The notes under the pieces: model-generated
Database searches by the model: none
What the model saw: only the letters and a program-made list of their open reading frames with translations
Told to the model about the DNA's origin: nothing
Translations under genes and position numbers: made by a program
Part shown: piece after piece, positions 49,242 through 60,526 of the stretch
How the letters are laid out: every line of letters begins with the position of its first letter
Numbering within the stretch: position 1 is the stretch's first letter
Source: Argentina anserina
Taxonomy: Eukaryota; Streptophyta; Magnoliopsida; Rosales; Rosaceae
DNA: 64,000 bases
Assembly: GCF_933775445.1 (NCBI RefSeq)
Contig: NC_065876.1
Span: 28,086,001-28,150,000 of the forward strand
Direction of reading: 5' to 3'

Positions 49242-49476
49242 GATAACAAATTTCAGACACCAACACTCCCATTGGCCAGTTCAAGCGGCAAGGCTGGATC
49301 AGTAGAAGTTTTGCAGGCTTGTAAAGAAGAGACAGAAAAAGATGATAAGATATACAAGGATGTGGCTCATACTGCTCAGGCTGCTCTTGATGCATCTATT
49401 GCAGGAGCAGCCGTGGAATTGTCCAGATCCAAAACTCGTGATTCTGATAATCAAAACAGTCCTGGTCCTAAACGAG
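49242..49476 (+). pseudogene. IST1-like (DUF292) C-terminal exon fragment
   Basis: An exon bounded by TTGCAG|GATAAC and CGAG|GTAAGT reads DNKFQTPTLPLASSS, then KEETEKDDKIYKDVAHTAQA and AAVELSRSKTRDSD. The YKDVA-AQAA...AAVELSRS block is characteristic of plant IST1-like proteins, regulators of ESCRT/Vps4 in multivesicular-body sorting. The N-terminal DUF292 domain is not in the window on either side, so this is an isolated exon. It could be a captured gene fragment or part of an unrecognised chimeric transcript with the NLR fragment downstream. Confidence 0.5.
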
Positions 49477-49707
49477 GTAAGTTATCAAGCAGATATAAAT
49501 CCTCAGGAACTGAATTTGGATCACAGGATAAGCATATCACTATTCAGAATCAAGCTGAAGTAGAAATTCAAACCAGGATTATGTGCCGTAATATTTTTTT
49601 TATGCTTACAAAACCGTTGGGTACGAGATCTGCCATTTTTGTTTCTTCAATCGTATAATATTTTCTTTCAAGTTGATATTTACTTTTTGGTTGCTGGTGA
49701 TCGATAT

Positions 49708-50146
49708 CAATGTTGTAAAAAACTCGCCTCAAGGCTCGTCTAAGGCTTAAAAAACTTAAAGCTACTTACATAACATCTCTGTTTTTCGGTCTGGACACCA
49801 ATGCTCGCCTTTACGCCTTATGTTACATTTTTTACGCCTTTTACGCATTTTACTACGCCTTAAAATTAATCTTTTTAAGTATCTTTTTATATTTATTTAT
49901 ATAATGTGTTTAATTTGATGAAAACTATCTTAAAACGTTTGGATTATGAATTTCATTATATCTAAATGTAATAAATTGGTAAGTTCTTATGTATATTTGT
50001 TCTTTTTGTATGTGTATAATTATATATTTACACATTTAACTACTAATTTTTTATAACATAAGATTTACGTCTTATGCGCCTCAAGTTATAAGGCTCAAGG
50101 CTCTCAAGAAAACGCCTTAGGTACGCCTTCGCTTTTTAAAACATTG
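49708..50146. mobile_element. Non-autonomous hAT-like element, 439 bp, perfect TSD
   Basis: The ends CAATGTTGTAAAAAA and TTTTTAAAACATTG are inverted, and atcgatat flanks both sides (49700-49707 and 50147-50154), a perfect 8-bp duplication. The interior repeats GCCTCAAGGC/ACGCCTTA motifs. No transposase. The perfect TSD suggests a fairly recent insertion. Confidence 0.9.
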
Positions 50147-50154
50147 ATCGATAT

Positions 50155-51120
50155 ACACAATGAGCAATCATATATGTGACTTTTGATCACTCTACCTTTT
50201 GTTATATACTTTATAAGAAAGTACCCAAGTCACTCAAATCCTTAACAGACTTTTGATATCTCACTAGTCACCTGTCTTGATCAAACAACTTCCTCTTAAT
50301 TATTTCTTGAATAAATTGTATCTTAGTTGAAAGCTGGATAGTTTGCCGAGTCAATTGGAGATGTTAAATCGTTGCAATTGTTAGAACAAAATTGGACTTG
50401 AATCAATCATAATCAAGTTTACATGATGACTGCATAATAGCTTTCCTAGCTCAACATGGATAACTCGAATCAGTCCTAGTTGCTTATTGAATCTGTGTAT
50501 TGGTACAATAAGGTAAGGAATCTAATTTGTAATCTATGAGAAGGTACAAGTCAATATTACATTCAGAATCTAAGTAGGAAAACTAAGGCTTAAGGAATCC
50601 TTTATGGAAGGTAACTCTAGGCTTTAAGATCCTCTATATGTAGATGACATTGTCCCTGTTACCACCCCCATTACCAAGCATTAGTTCTATCATTAAAGAA
50701 GCTGTGGTGTTGGCTAGCAGAAGACAAGGTCTTGTCAATCAACTGAGTTGCAGAGCAGGAGCAATGGAGCCAATTCTTGGAGCTGATGGTATATGTCTTG
50801 AACTTGTTCTTGTACTGCATAATCTAGAATTCAAGCATAAGAATATATGTATGTGTGTGCTAATGACATGTTTTATTTAACAACAATGTCTTGATTTCTT
50901 GTATACACCAATCTCATGGTTGCCTGAATCCATAGGTTCACTTCACAAGTTACAGACCTTAAAACTGTAGAAACTCATGTAACAATAAACTTTCGTCTTG
51001 AGTTACAGACTTGCATCTCAGAGGTGTGTAAACCTTGCTGCTTTATTAAGGGCATAAATGTACTAATAATAAAGCTGTGGGATATTGATGTTATTAACTG
51101 GTTGTTCTTGAAATTTTCAG
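50155..51120. other. Non-coding stretch before the CNL fragment
   Basis: A frame at 50647-50880 (AVVLASRRQGLVNQLSCRAG) has some protein-like character but no recognised domain. No P-loop or other NB-ARC motif belonging to the next frame was found here on either strand. Confidence 0.45.
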
Positions 51121-52910
51121 GGCACCCGAATGAGAAGCTGATTTCTTCAGAAATAACTTTTTCAGAGACATCAGAATTGAAAGAAAGTTGTCCAAATTTG
51201 GAAGAAAAGGTTGTGCATGAAGATGAAAAATATAACAGATTACCCGAACAATTAAAAAGGTTATATATATATTGTTCTCTTTTTCCATCACATTATGAGT
51301 TTAGAAGAGATGAGTTGGTTCAAATGTGGATTGCTGAAGGCTTCATTGAAGAGTTCCACAGAGGGGGAATGGAGGATATTGGTAGTGATTATTTCATGTC
51401 TTTGCTGCACAGGGGTTTTCTTGTGCCCTCAAGATGTAACTACAGAGTGGATTTTGATTCGGTACTTTCTGAGCCCATTTATAATCCTGGCCACTTATGT
51501 TATAAAGTGAATCCACTCAAGTTTTCACATTTTGGAAGCACAATTGCTCAGGATGAGTATTTCGTAGCTGCGGATGGTAGGTTGGATGGAGCCTTGGAAA
51601 TGACGCAGCGTTTGTCTTTAATTTGCAAAGACATTGATGAGAAGACTTTTGGGGTTCTTAAACAATTCAAGCATATGCGTACACTCATGCTTGCTGGCTG
51701 TGGATCTTCCATCAAAAATGTTCCTTATGATCTATTTTTGAGCTTCAAGGAATTGAGAACATTGAATTTGAGTCAGACAGCCGTCTCTGAATTGCCAAGT
51801 TCCATTCGAAATTTAAAGGAATTACGGTACCTTGATCTGTCCAATACTCATATTACACGGTTGCCAGAATCAATTGATTCTCTTCTCACTTTACAGACTA
51901 TAAGACTCAGAGGTTGTGTACGCTTTCGTCAGTTACCAAAGGGTATGAAGAAGCTAGTCAACTTACGACATATCGATTTGCATATCACTCGACAATTAAG
52001 GTCCATGCCATCTCACTTGGGAAGCTTAACCAGCCTTCAGACTTTGTCAGCATTTCTTGTTGGTCGAGATGATGGGTATCGTATAGTAGAGCTTAAGAAT
52101 TTGAATGATCTTAGAGGAGTACTTTGCATTTCAAGGCTTGAAAATGTAGCGAGTGAGGAAGAGGCCGCAGAAGCTGCTTTGGCTGACAAGAAATGGCTCC
52201 AGAAGTTAGAGCTCCGTTGGAGTACTGTGTACAATGAGAAGATAGTAGAGCAAGAGCAAATCATTGAATGTCTTAAACCCCATGCTGGGGTGAGAGAGTT
52301 AGTGATACAACACTACGCGGGGTCTAAACTTCCAACTTGGATTAGCAATCCTTGTTTTGCTGAACTTGTTGATCTTACCCTCTACAGATGCAAAAACTGT
52401 GTGCATCTCCCATCTATTGGGCAGTTACCAATGCTCAAGTCTCTTTCTATTATAGAGATGAACGAAGTGAAAGAAATCAATTACCAGTTTTTGGGAGATA
52501 GAAACCAATTTGATCAAGGGTGCCGTGCATTTTTGAAACTTGAGCTACTAGAAATTGACACTATGCTCATTTTAAAAGAGTGGAAGGATGTATACATGGG
52601 TGACTTGCCTTCCCTACTTAAACTCACAGTTGATTCTTGCCCTGAACTTACTACCCTTCCATCACTCTCTTGGCTCAGATCCCTCAAGCATTTGGAATTC
52701 AGGCGCTGTCCACGAATTTCTAGCCTGCCTAACAATGGCCTACCAGCTTCACTTGAATCTTTCATAGTAGTAGATTGCCCAGAACTGAAAGAATGGTGCC
52801 ACATGATGGTAGGTAAAGATTGGAGAAATAGATGCGATCTCCCTATTATATGGCTTGATTGTGAAGAGGTAAGTCAACTTAACTCTGAAAAAGAAAAACA
52901 GTCTATTTGA
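51121..52910 (+). CDS. CNL-type resistance protein fragment: NB-ARC end plus LRR, no P-loop
   Basis: A continuous frame of ~596 codons follows an acceptor (TTTTCAG|GGCACC). It begins with ~35 residues of unknown origin, then the ARC2 winged-helix part of a CC-type NB-ARC (LPEQLKRLYIYCSLFPSHYE, VQMWIAEGFIEE), then about 14 LRRs (LRTLNLSQTAVSELP, LRYLDLSNTHITRLP, LKSLSIIEMNEVKEI). The LRR end resembles RGA/RPP13-like CNLs. The coiled coil, P-loop, kinase-2 and GLPL parts are missing from the 2 kb upstream. As read it could not switch nucleotides. The lack of stops in 1.8 kb suggests recent origin, or that the missing exons lie elsewhere. A GTAAGT at 52869 could splice further. Status (truncated gene or expressed chimera) is open. 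Confidence 0.75.
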
Positions 52911-54126
52911 TCTAACTCCTTTAATTCTTGCTCTAGGGTGAGCAGTACTTGTATCTACTTGTGTCTAATTTGGTTCAGTAAACGCGAAATGATGTTAAAA
53001 AAAGATTCTTGCTTACTCAAAAAGTTGCTTATGTGATCAGTTGTGGACTAGATAACTATCAATATATAAAGTTGTCCCATCTTTGATGAAATTCTTTGAA
53101 GTGTAAATTATACACCTAGACCAGAAAAAATATGATTGATGACAATAGAAAACAAGAAGAATGGGGTTATATGAATCAGATGATAGCTTTAAGTTTAATC
53201 TAGTGTTTCGTTTCATTAATAAGAGCCTTCTTTTTTAACTTTAACATTTGTTATTTATCACTTGTTTAGTAGAGTAATCCAGAGTAATACATGTGCTTCT
53301 CAAAAACTGATTTACAAACTTATCACGGGTATAAGGAGGGATTATGTGCTTCTGTGATAATATCATGATGATTGGCAGTTTCATGTGATACTCAACATTA
53401 AGCCATTTACAGTACTGTATTTCATTTTCAATTATCTTGTCCTCTTTTCTCTCTCACTTTAGATCATGTTTGATTTGCGTCTCACCTGTCTTAACCTCAC
53501 ATTTGATTTGAAATATGGAATGACATAAATAATTTAGTTCGATAAATCGGCCTCATAAAAGAAGCTGATGCAATTGCATTATGAAATATTGGGAGTTTTT
53601 CCATTGAGGACAAAAAACTTAATTGTTAATTAACTATATTTTTTATTATATTTTTTCATCTCAACCGATTAGATTTGAAGTCTATATAAGTAAATTACTC
53701 GTATAAATTTTCAACCAATTTAGTAATAGTTAAGACATCAGTTCTCTAAATCAGCTTCACTACAGATGTCCTCCAGTGATAAAAGAGGATCAGAAGAAGT
53801 AAATAGCTGAAACGAGCCTTACAATTGTCGCTTTGCAGTTATTGATATCCTCGCTGTATGTTGATATCTTTTGCAATATCTGTTAGCATTCTGTTATGGT
53901 GATCTCATCTCCAGCGGGGTACGCCTGGTGACTTTTCTGATGGAATTATTGGGTGTGGTTTTAGTTACGGATTCATGCTTGTTTGAGTACTATCCGCAAA
54001 AAAAAAAAAGTAAGCCTGATTCGTGGTTTTGTTTTGCCAAGGTCAATATAAATTTGTCACTTCCAGACAGACCTTTCAAGGAAAAAAACTAAAACTAAAA
54101 CTTCCACACAGAATGGCTAAAATGTT
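52911..54126. other. Intergenic
   Basis: AT-rich, with an A run near 54000. No gene or element recognised. Confidence 0.45.
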
Positions 54127-56740
54127 CCAAAATTCAAACCAGACTGGTTGTTCAGGTTAACGAGGGAGGTTTAGAAGAAATAAATTTTGATTCGTTCTTT
54201 TCCGTATACACTTAAGCATCCTACCTCATCCACACTAAAGTTGGCCATCATTTTGGACAACAGATAACATGTCAAATTAAATCGTCATAAAGCAAACATA
54301 ATCAGGATTTGTTTTAAGAATTCTTTGTAACAATCTTTGGTTCACCTTCACCATTATGAATAAGCATAATTGAAGTAAACGCCACATAATTTGATATCTA
54401 GAATAAATGTGTAACAAGAAGCTGTCACTTACCGAAGGATCGAAGGGTTTTTCCAGAGTTGGCACAGAGGCCACACACAAGCTCCTCATACTCTCCAACA
54501 AATTGTTTGTATATACCCTGGTAACTGGTATCAATCTTCTTCTCCTTTTCAGTTTCAGGTTTGTGTAGTTGTTTTTCTCTTTAAAAATTGTCAACCATGG
54601 GAAAAAGGCTCTCAATTACTTCTCCTTGGGCATCAGTCCTCACATTAAGTCTTTCTTTCTGAAATCTTTTTCTACAATTATCAAAATCTGCTCGCAAACC
54701 AATAAGCTTTTTCTTAGATTATCGTTACCGCACGGTGTGTATTTTCACATATATTTTGAACAGCATCGTATAAATGCACGGTGGGTCATAAATATAAATT
54801 ATTTTCAATGGCTAGGATTGCGTCATGTACATGCTGACATAGATGATACTTTCTGGACTAATTCATTCTGCTTATTTTCGATTACTTCTATCCTTGCTTA
54901 AATCTATGATACAGTGTTTTCATGTCCATTAAAAAAAGCATCCTCGTAAAGTATAAGGAGTCCTCAAATTTGGCAAATGCTGTTGATCTGCACCACTGAT
55001 TTGTACATTGTCCTCTTTGGCATTCACCAAGTATCAAATTGCATTAGTTATTCATATAAAAATGAAAATACAGATGAACATATCAAATGAAGTATATTTT
55101 TATATTGAACTGGCGATAATAGTGCGGTATGGTCTAGAAACAACATCGAGAATTAATCTAATATGAACAGCGTGTGGCTGCAAAAGGTTCTAATGAGTTC
55201 AAGTCTGATATTGTATTGCTAACTACAGTCTGCCGCTTGGTTGGGATCCGCTCTTCGCATTCAAATTTTGCTGTATTCTCTCACGGACTCCAATTCTGTG
55301 GGTGTTTTGGTTACAGAATTATCCCAATCCAATCCTTCTTAGTTATAGATGAAGTTTCCCTGTCTTATCCTAGACATAATTATAGGTTGTATCTATAATT
55401 TGGTATCTGAAACTTCTTACTGATGAACTAGGGTACTCATGCAGTCATGCATACAGAATGCGCAGTATGAATATACCCATTAAAATACACAGTATGATGA
55501 AAAAAAATTGAGACATCTGCTTTATGATCAAACAGATTGGTGGTTACATTGAATTTTCGTTTTCTGTTTAGGTGCTGGGGTTTTGCTTGGTTTTCATATA
55601 ATCATTAGATTAGTATCCTGGAATGTATAGACCAGGTGTTAATTAGGCAGCCAATGCTAGAAATTGATGATGATTTCATCTAGAATATATCAGAGATGTA
55701 CGAGAATCTAGAAGAGAAGGAGATGAATTTCACCTAGAATATAGTCAGAGAAATCCTGGGCATACACAAAGATTGGATGGCCCAGACCCATTCATTAGGA
55801 GAGGATCCGGAACCAGTTGGTTGGCGTTACAAACTATTGACTGAAAGGAAATGATAGGCTTATAATCTATGAACATTACTCTCAAAATATTCATAGAAGG
55901 CTTTGCAAGCATAAACAGGAAGCAGCTTGAATGAACCAAAAACACAGAACATTTGGTTGATCTTGTAAGAGAGTTTAAATACCAACTAACCAAAGTCTGC
56001 AACTTTAATGAAAATTCTGAGATGGGTACAAGTTACTCTTTGGTTACAACTGCGAAGTGTCAAATCTAGCACAGGGAAGGGAAAGCTCGACCTTTTCAAG
56101 TGGCTCTTACCTAAATCTTGTCAAGTTAGTCAGGAATTCTAACTTTACTGCAATGCCAGACCTTACTTTAAAGGCCTTTTAGCTCCAACTCGAACTCATT
56201 TACACCCTTATCAGACACCATTTCCATAATGCATATCAGATACAAATCCCTTCTTTGTTTCTTATGTCGAAATAGTTCAGACATCTACACAACTAGATTA
56301 CCAAGTCAAGCTCATTCAACTAAAGCAAGCATCTTGAAGACATCTGTTGCACCAAACCTAACCTTAAAGTTAAACCCATGACCATTTCCCAACAATCACA
56401 CTAATTACACATGAATACAGCAACAAGTTCATGAAAATAATCGAAAGCATAGAAATATAAAGAGAGAGATTGATGAAAGCGTACATACTGGGGGAACAGA
56501 GTATCGAGCAGTAGGATGAAAGTTGAAAGACGAGGCACTCCTGCTACTGCATTCGCCATTAGAGTTTGGGGAGACCCAATCGTGGCTGAGCAGTGCTTAA
56601 TATCTCTCAGTCTCCGGTTGGGTTGGGTTGGGTTAGTTGAGAGAGGGTGAGAAATCATCATCTGTAGTAGTTTCTTTTATATATGGGCCTGTTTCTTTCT
56701 TATTGGGCACCCGGCCCGTACCCGGCTAGTACCACGCTTT
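54127..56740 (-). pseudogene. Duplicated 5' part of the GrpE gene, decayed
   Basis: Matches 32150-34985 (GrpE promoter, exon 1, intron 1, exon 2 and part of intron 2) in the same orientation. The last exon is absent. Exon 1 (ATG at about 56560) keeps MANA but has lost ~180 bp, so the rest (GVPRLSTF) is out of the GrpE frame. Exon 2 is interrupted near 54713-54832, where about 120 bp unrelated to GrpE replaces some 15-20 bp of the helix region; several other indels follow (for example near 54570). It retains IMR-like SMRSLCVASVPTLEKPFDPS at the exon-2 end. No functional product is possible. Confidence 0.88.
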
Positions 56741-58009
56741 TGAAAAGAGTAACCGAAACGAGACCTAGACTTTTGAATTGTTGTTACCAAGTATCAACTT
56801 GTGTGTTTTCTTGTGTATTGATCGAGTTTCAATGGCTGATTGCTGTACTGTTTTTATTGTTATTATTATATGTGACGGGTCTATGTAATAATTTAAGTAT
56901 ATAAAAGCAGAATCCAGACCACCTCGTAAAAACTAAAAACTTGATTGGTTCCACTCTTACTGAGGGCTGTTTATTACAAACTATAAAAATAAAAAATTTA
57001 AGTAATGCATAAGCTGCCATATTTCCACAAGGACCACTACTCATCTTGTAACATTTACCATATAGAGAACCTAGCATACCGGGTGTTACAAGTGCTGAAT
57101 CCATCCAGGAGACCTTGCGCCTCGTAGCCTGTATTTTGATGTATCAGTTCAATGAGACTTATACATAACAAATGTCAAATCAATTTACCAGTGGTGCTTC
57201 GGCCTTTGACCATTTGAAACTTAAATTAATATCCGGAGCGAAAATTCAAGTTCAGAAATTAAAGACTTAGGAATACGTTACCCTTTTTAAGAGGCTTCCG
57301 ACGGGTCTTTATAGGCGCATTGGAGAAAGTGCAATTCTCCATTCCTGATGTGGAAAAGCGTGACTGAGCACTGTACATTTACTGTTTTGGCGAGCTGCTT
57401 TGGACGGCGATGGTGGGGGTGCCTGGACCAGAGATTATGTGGCAAGTTATTTCAGCCTAACACACACCTGGCCGGGTTGGTTCCCTCCTGTCGGGAAATG
57501 TCCTTTCAAGGAGAGCTGTTAATACGGGTGTCCTTGTTAGAAAGTGTTAGGGTGTCCTTGTTAATTGTACCCAGCAGATAGTATGGTCAATGGTTTGGGT
57601 GAATTAAATAATGCAATTGGAATAAATCACACCACAACTAGTCACTTCAACTACCCTTTAATAGTACATTGTCATGTGGTGCGACGATACACATAATGAT
57701 TACTCAAGTCAGATTGTCATTCGAATTTGCAACCGTGGTCCAGCGGAGTTCTTATTTAACTAGAAAGAATCTCAGTACCTTGCTTCATGGAAACTTTATC
57801 AAACATACAATACGTACTTAACACAATTCTAGAACTTAGGAAATTGGATCGTGATTACAACTTCACAACTTTACAACTTGTAATCACGATAGCCATTCTG
57901 GGAATCTGGGGTATCCATTTCCATTCTTATCTTATATTATGCTGTGTTACAAAAGATCGAAGTCCATAGTTGTTCATTTTCATTTCGATGATTAACTTTG
58001 AAAGAGGTG
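56741..58009. other. Intergenic, upstream of the TIR locus
   Basis: A frame at 57348-57581 has no recognised domain. GTGTCCTTGTTA occurs twice near 57528-57560. The last few hundred bases are presumably the promoter of the TIR gene; no clear TATA was found. Confidence 0.4.
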
Positions 58010-60526
58010 ATGGGCTTCTCACTCCGGCTTATCCTCTTGTCTTCCATTTGCCCTCTAGTTTTCTTCAGTGCAATGTTTCTCTTGAACTTCATCTCTTTGG
58101 GTTTGTACCTGTTGTTTTTCGTCTCCACTGTTTCTATTTGTTGCTGCCTTTTGGCTTTCAATCTTTGTGATAAACAGAGAGCAGCAACTCTGCTGATCCA
58201 CACTTCTTCATCCCTTATCACCAATACAGAAGTAACTCCTCCTCCTCCTTCTTCTTCTCCACCATCCAGTAAGCTCACCTACGATGTATTCCTCAGTTTC
58301 AGAGGTACAGATACCCGCAGAAATTTCACGGATCATCTCTACACTGCTCTCAAACAGAAAGGTATCTTCACTTTTAGAGACGATGAAGAACTCCGGAGGG
58401 GTGAGTCGATTGGTCCGAATCTGTTGAAAGCTATCGAAGAATCAAGATACGTGATTGTTGTATTCTCACGAAACTAGGCCGGATCTGCATGGTGTTTGGA
58501 TGAGATTGCCAAAGTCTCCGATTGCATGAAGGAAATGGGACAAAAAGTTCTCCCAGTGTTCTACCATGTTGATCCATCTGAGGTACGAAGACAGACAGGC
58601 GATCACTTTGGGAAGGCATTTGCGAAGCATCAGAAGAGGTATAAAGGTGTTTTTGAATCGGATTTTAAACTTTCAAATTACTTTTATAAGTGCACAATGG
58701 AAACAGATGTTTTTCCTATGAATGCATTCATCTTTGATGGGGAAGAAATCCATCACCTTCGATCTAGTTCTCATATGGTTCTGATTTCAAATGTAGCTAG
58801 GCCGCAGTTTCCCAAGTGGGAGTTAAATCAATCAACCATGGTGGCTGCTAAATTTGAAACCAACAATCCATTCATGGAGGTCCAGAAATGTGGGATTCGT
58901 CTAGTGTATGAGCAAGATGCTGGATGGTATACCAATCTGTTCCCTGGGGTTAATGCGATCTGTCTAAATGAAACTATGGATGCTATGCTGAAAACTGGCT
59001 GGCTTAGCCAAATGGATCAATATTTGAAATGGTAAAATTACGTTTCTGTCTACATAGTTCCGTACTTGACTATTAATTATGAAATTTCTCATTCATACAT
59101 GTGATTGCAGGGAGAAACTTGTTCCTCCTATCCAAGAAGACTCAACAACAATTCGACTGAGAAAGAACATCGAGTCTGTTCTTCCACGGTACCTTGAGGT
59201 TTGTGTGTTTGTCACTATCATTTATATGAGCTCGCTTATTTGAAATCAAAGATATTACTAATTAATTCCAAACTTTCAATTCAAGGCATTGAACGGTTAT
59301 CCTGCAACATATAAGTTTAACCTCAGTGGAAGCCCCGCATGGTTTGACTGTTTGAGTCCTTTGTCACCGACACTAGGTCAGGGTCGACTCTAGTGTCAAT
59401 CAAGCTGCCTCAATATCTACACAAGAGTAAGAAGTGGATGGGATTTGCAATATGTGTGTCAATTGCCGAGGAAGAGCAAGAACAAGACTACCATGTTTAT
59501 TTTAAACTCAAAACAGGTGAATCTGATGAGGTTCTGTCCCAAGAACTAGAGTACATCACGGACATGTCATCACAAGCAAATCATCATCAACTTCTGGTTG
59601 TATACATACCACGCACACTGATTCCTGAAGCCTTGTTCACTCAGACATCAACAACTGAAATGCACATCTCCTTCAGAACCGATAGCCCTGGTGCTGAAGT
59701 TCAAAGAAGTTCCGGCCGAATTCTTTACCACGAAGATTTAGCAGGGTTTGTTGAAACAATCATCCGGTGCATGCAGAGAGAACATACTCTTGAACTTCAT
59801 GATAATTGGGTGGTAGAAGATTGGATAGAGTTGATAGGACTGCAAGGGGGTCATTTATGTAGTCCAAACAAATGCTATTCCATAACCCAACGGGAAAGGA
59901 AGTTTGAGTTGCTCTCTCAGAAATATAGAAATCGGGTCTCTCTCTCTCTCTCTCTCTCTCTCTACAAGACAGCATAACCACATACTTACATTTTCAGCTT
60001 TTATTTGCAGGACTGGACTGTTTCTCCTCCTTACATTTGCGTATTCTTTGGAGCTGAAGTCTCCAAGTGGAATTGGTTCATGCACTTTAACGAGGGCAAC
60101 TCTGCCAAAATCCAACTGCCTCCTAATTTGTTCAATGATACTAACTGGCTGGGGATTGCTGTATGTGGTTTTTGTTGGGCGTCCCACGAAGATTCAAACA
60201 TTACACCAGACTGTATTCCTGATACAGAGTATAATGTACTCAATATGTGTCTGGACTCTGGTGTCAAATCTGACGGCTTATTTGATGTCAGATTACAGAA
60301 ACTTTTCGGAAAACTCCAGCCGTGGGAATTTGAAACTGATATCACATTTTTCTTCTATATACCTCGCTCTAAATATTTGAAGTTTTGGAGGCAATTCAAT
60401 CTAGCCAGGGTTACTTTCTCATCCTCTAGTCCATGCTTAAGAGTCTATAGTTGTGCCCTTCGTCTAGTATTTAAAGACGACGTTGAAGATCTTGTACGGA
60501 CACTGACAGCCTCCGAGATGACTTGA
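58010..60526 (+). pseudogene. TIR gene fused to three post-LRR (C-JID-like) modules, broken
   Basis: The frame from the ATG at 58010 starts with a hydrophobic stretch (residues ~4-50, ending SICCCLLAFNL), then a TIR domain (YDVFLSFRGTDTRRNF, FRDDEELRRGESIG). It is interrupted by TAG at 58475-58477 where the sister gene has Tyr, then resumes in the same frame (WCLDEIAKVSDC, LPVFYHVDPSEVRRQTG). After KRYKG (58648) it joins directly to the second half of a C-JID-like domain (AAKFETNNPFMEVQKCGIRL). Exon 1 ends at 59031; exon 2 is 59111-59198. A third exon (from about 59286) holds a second module (LVSIKLPQYLHKSKKWMGFA) after a frameshift near 59385. A last exon from 60012 holds the third (AKIQLPPNLFNDTNWLGIAV). 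The NB-ARC and LRR are entirely missing. C-JID modules normally follow TNL LRRs and help bind effectors. Confidence 0.8.
59937..59962. repeat. (CT)n microsatellite at an exon/intron border
   Basis: A CT run starts at the putative donor after CGG at 59935, so the intron begins inside the microsatellite. Confidence 0.9.
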
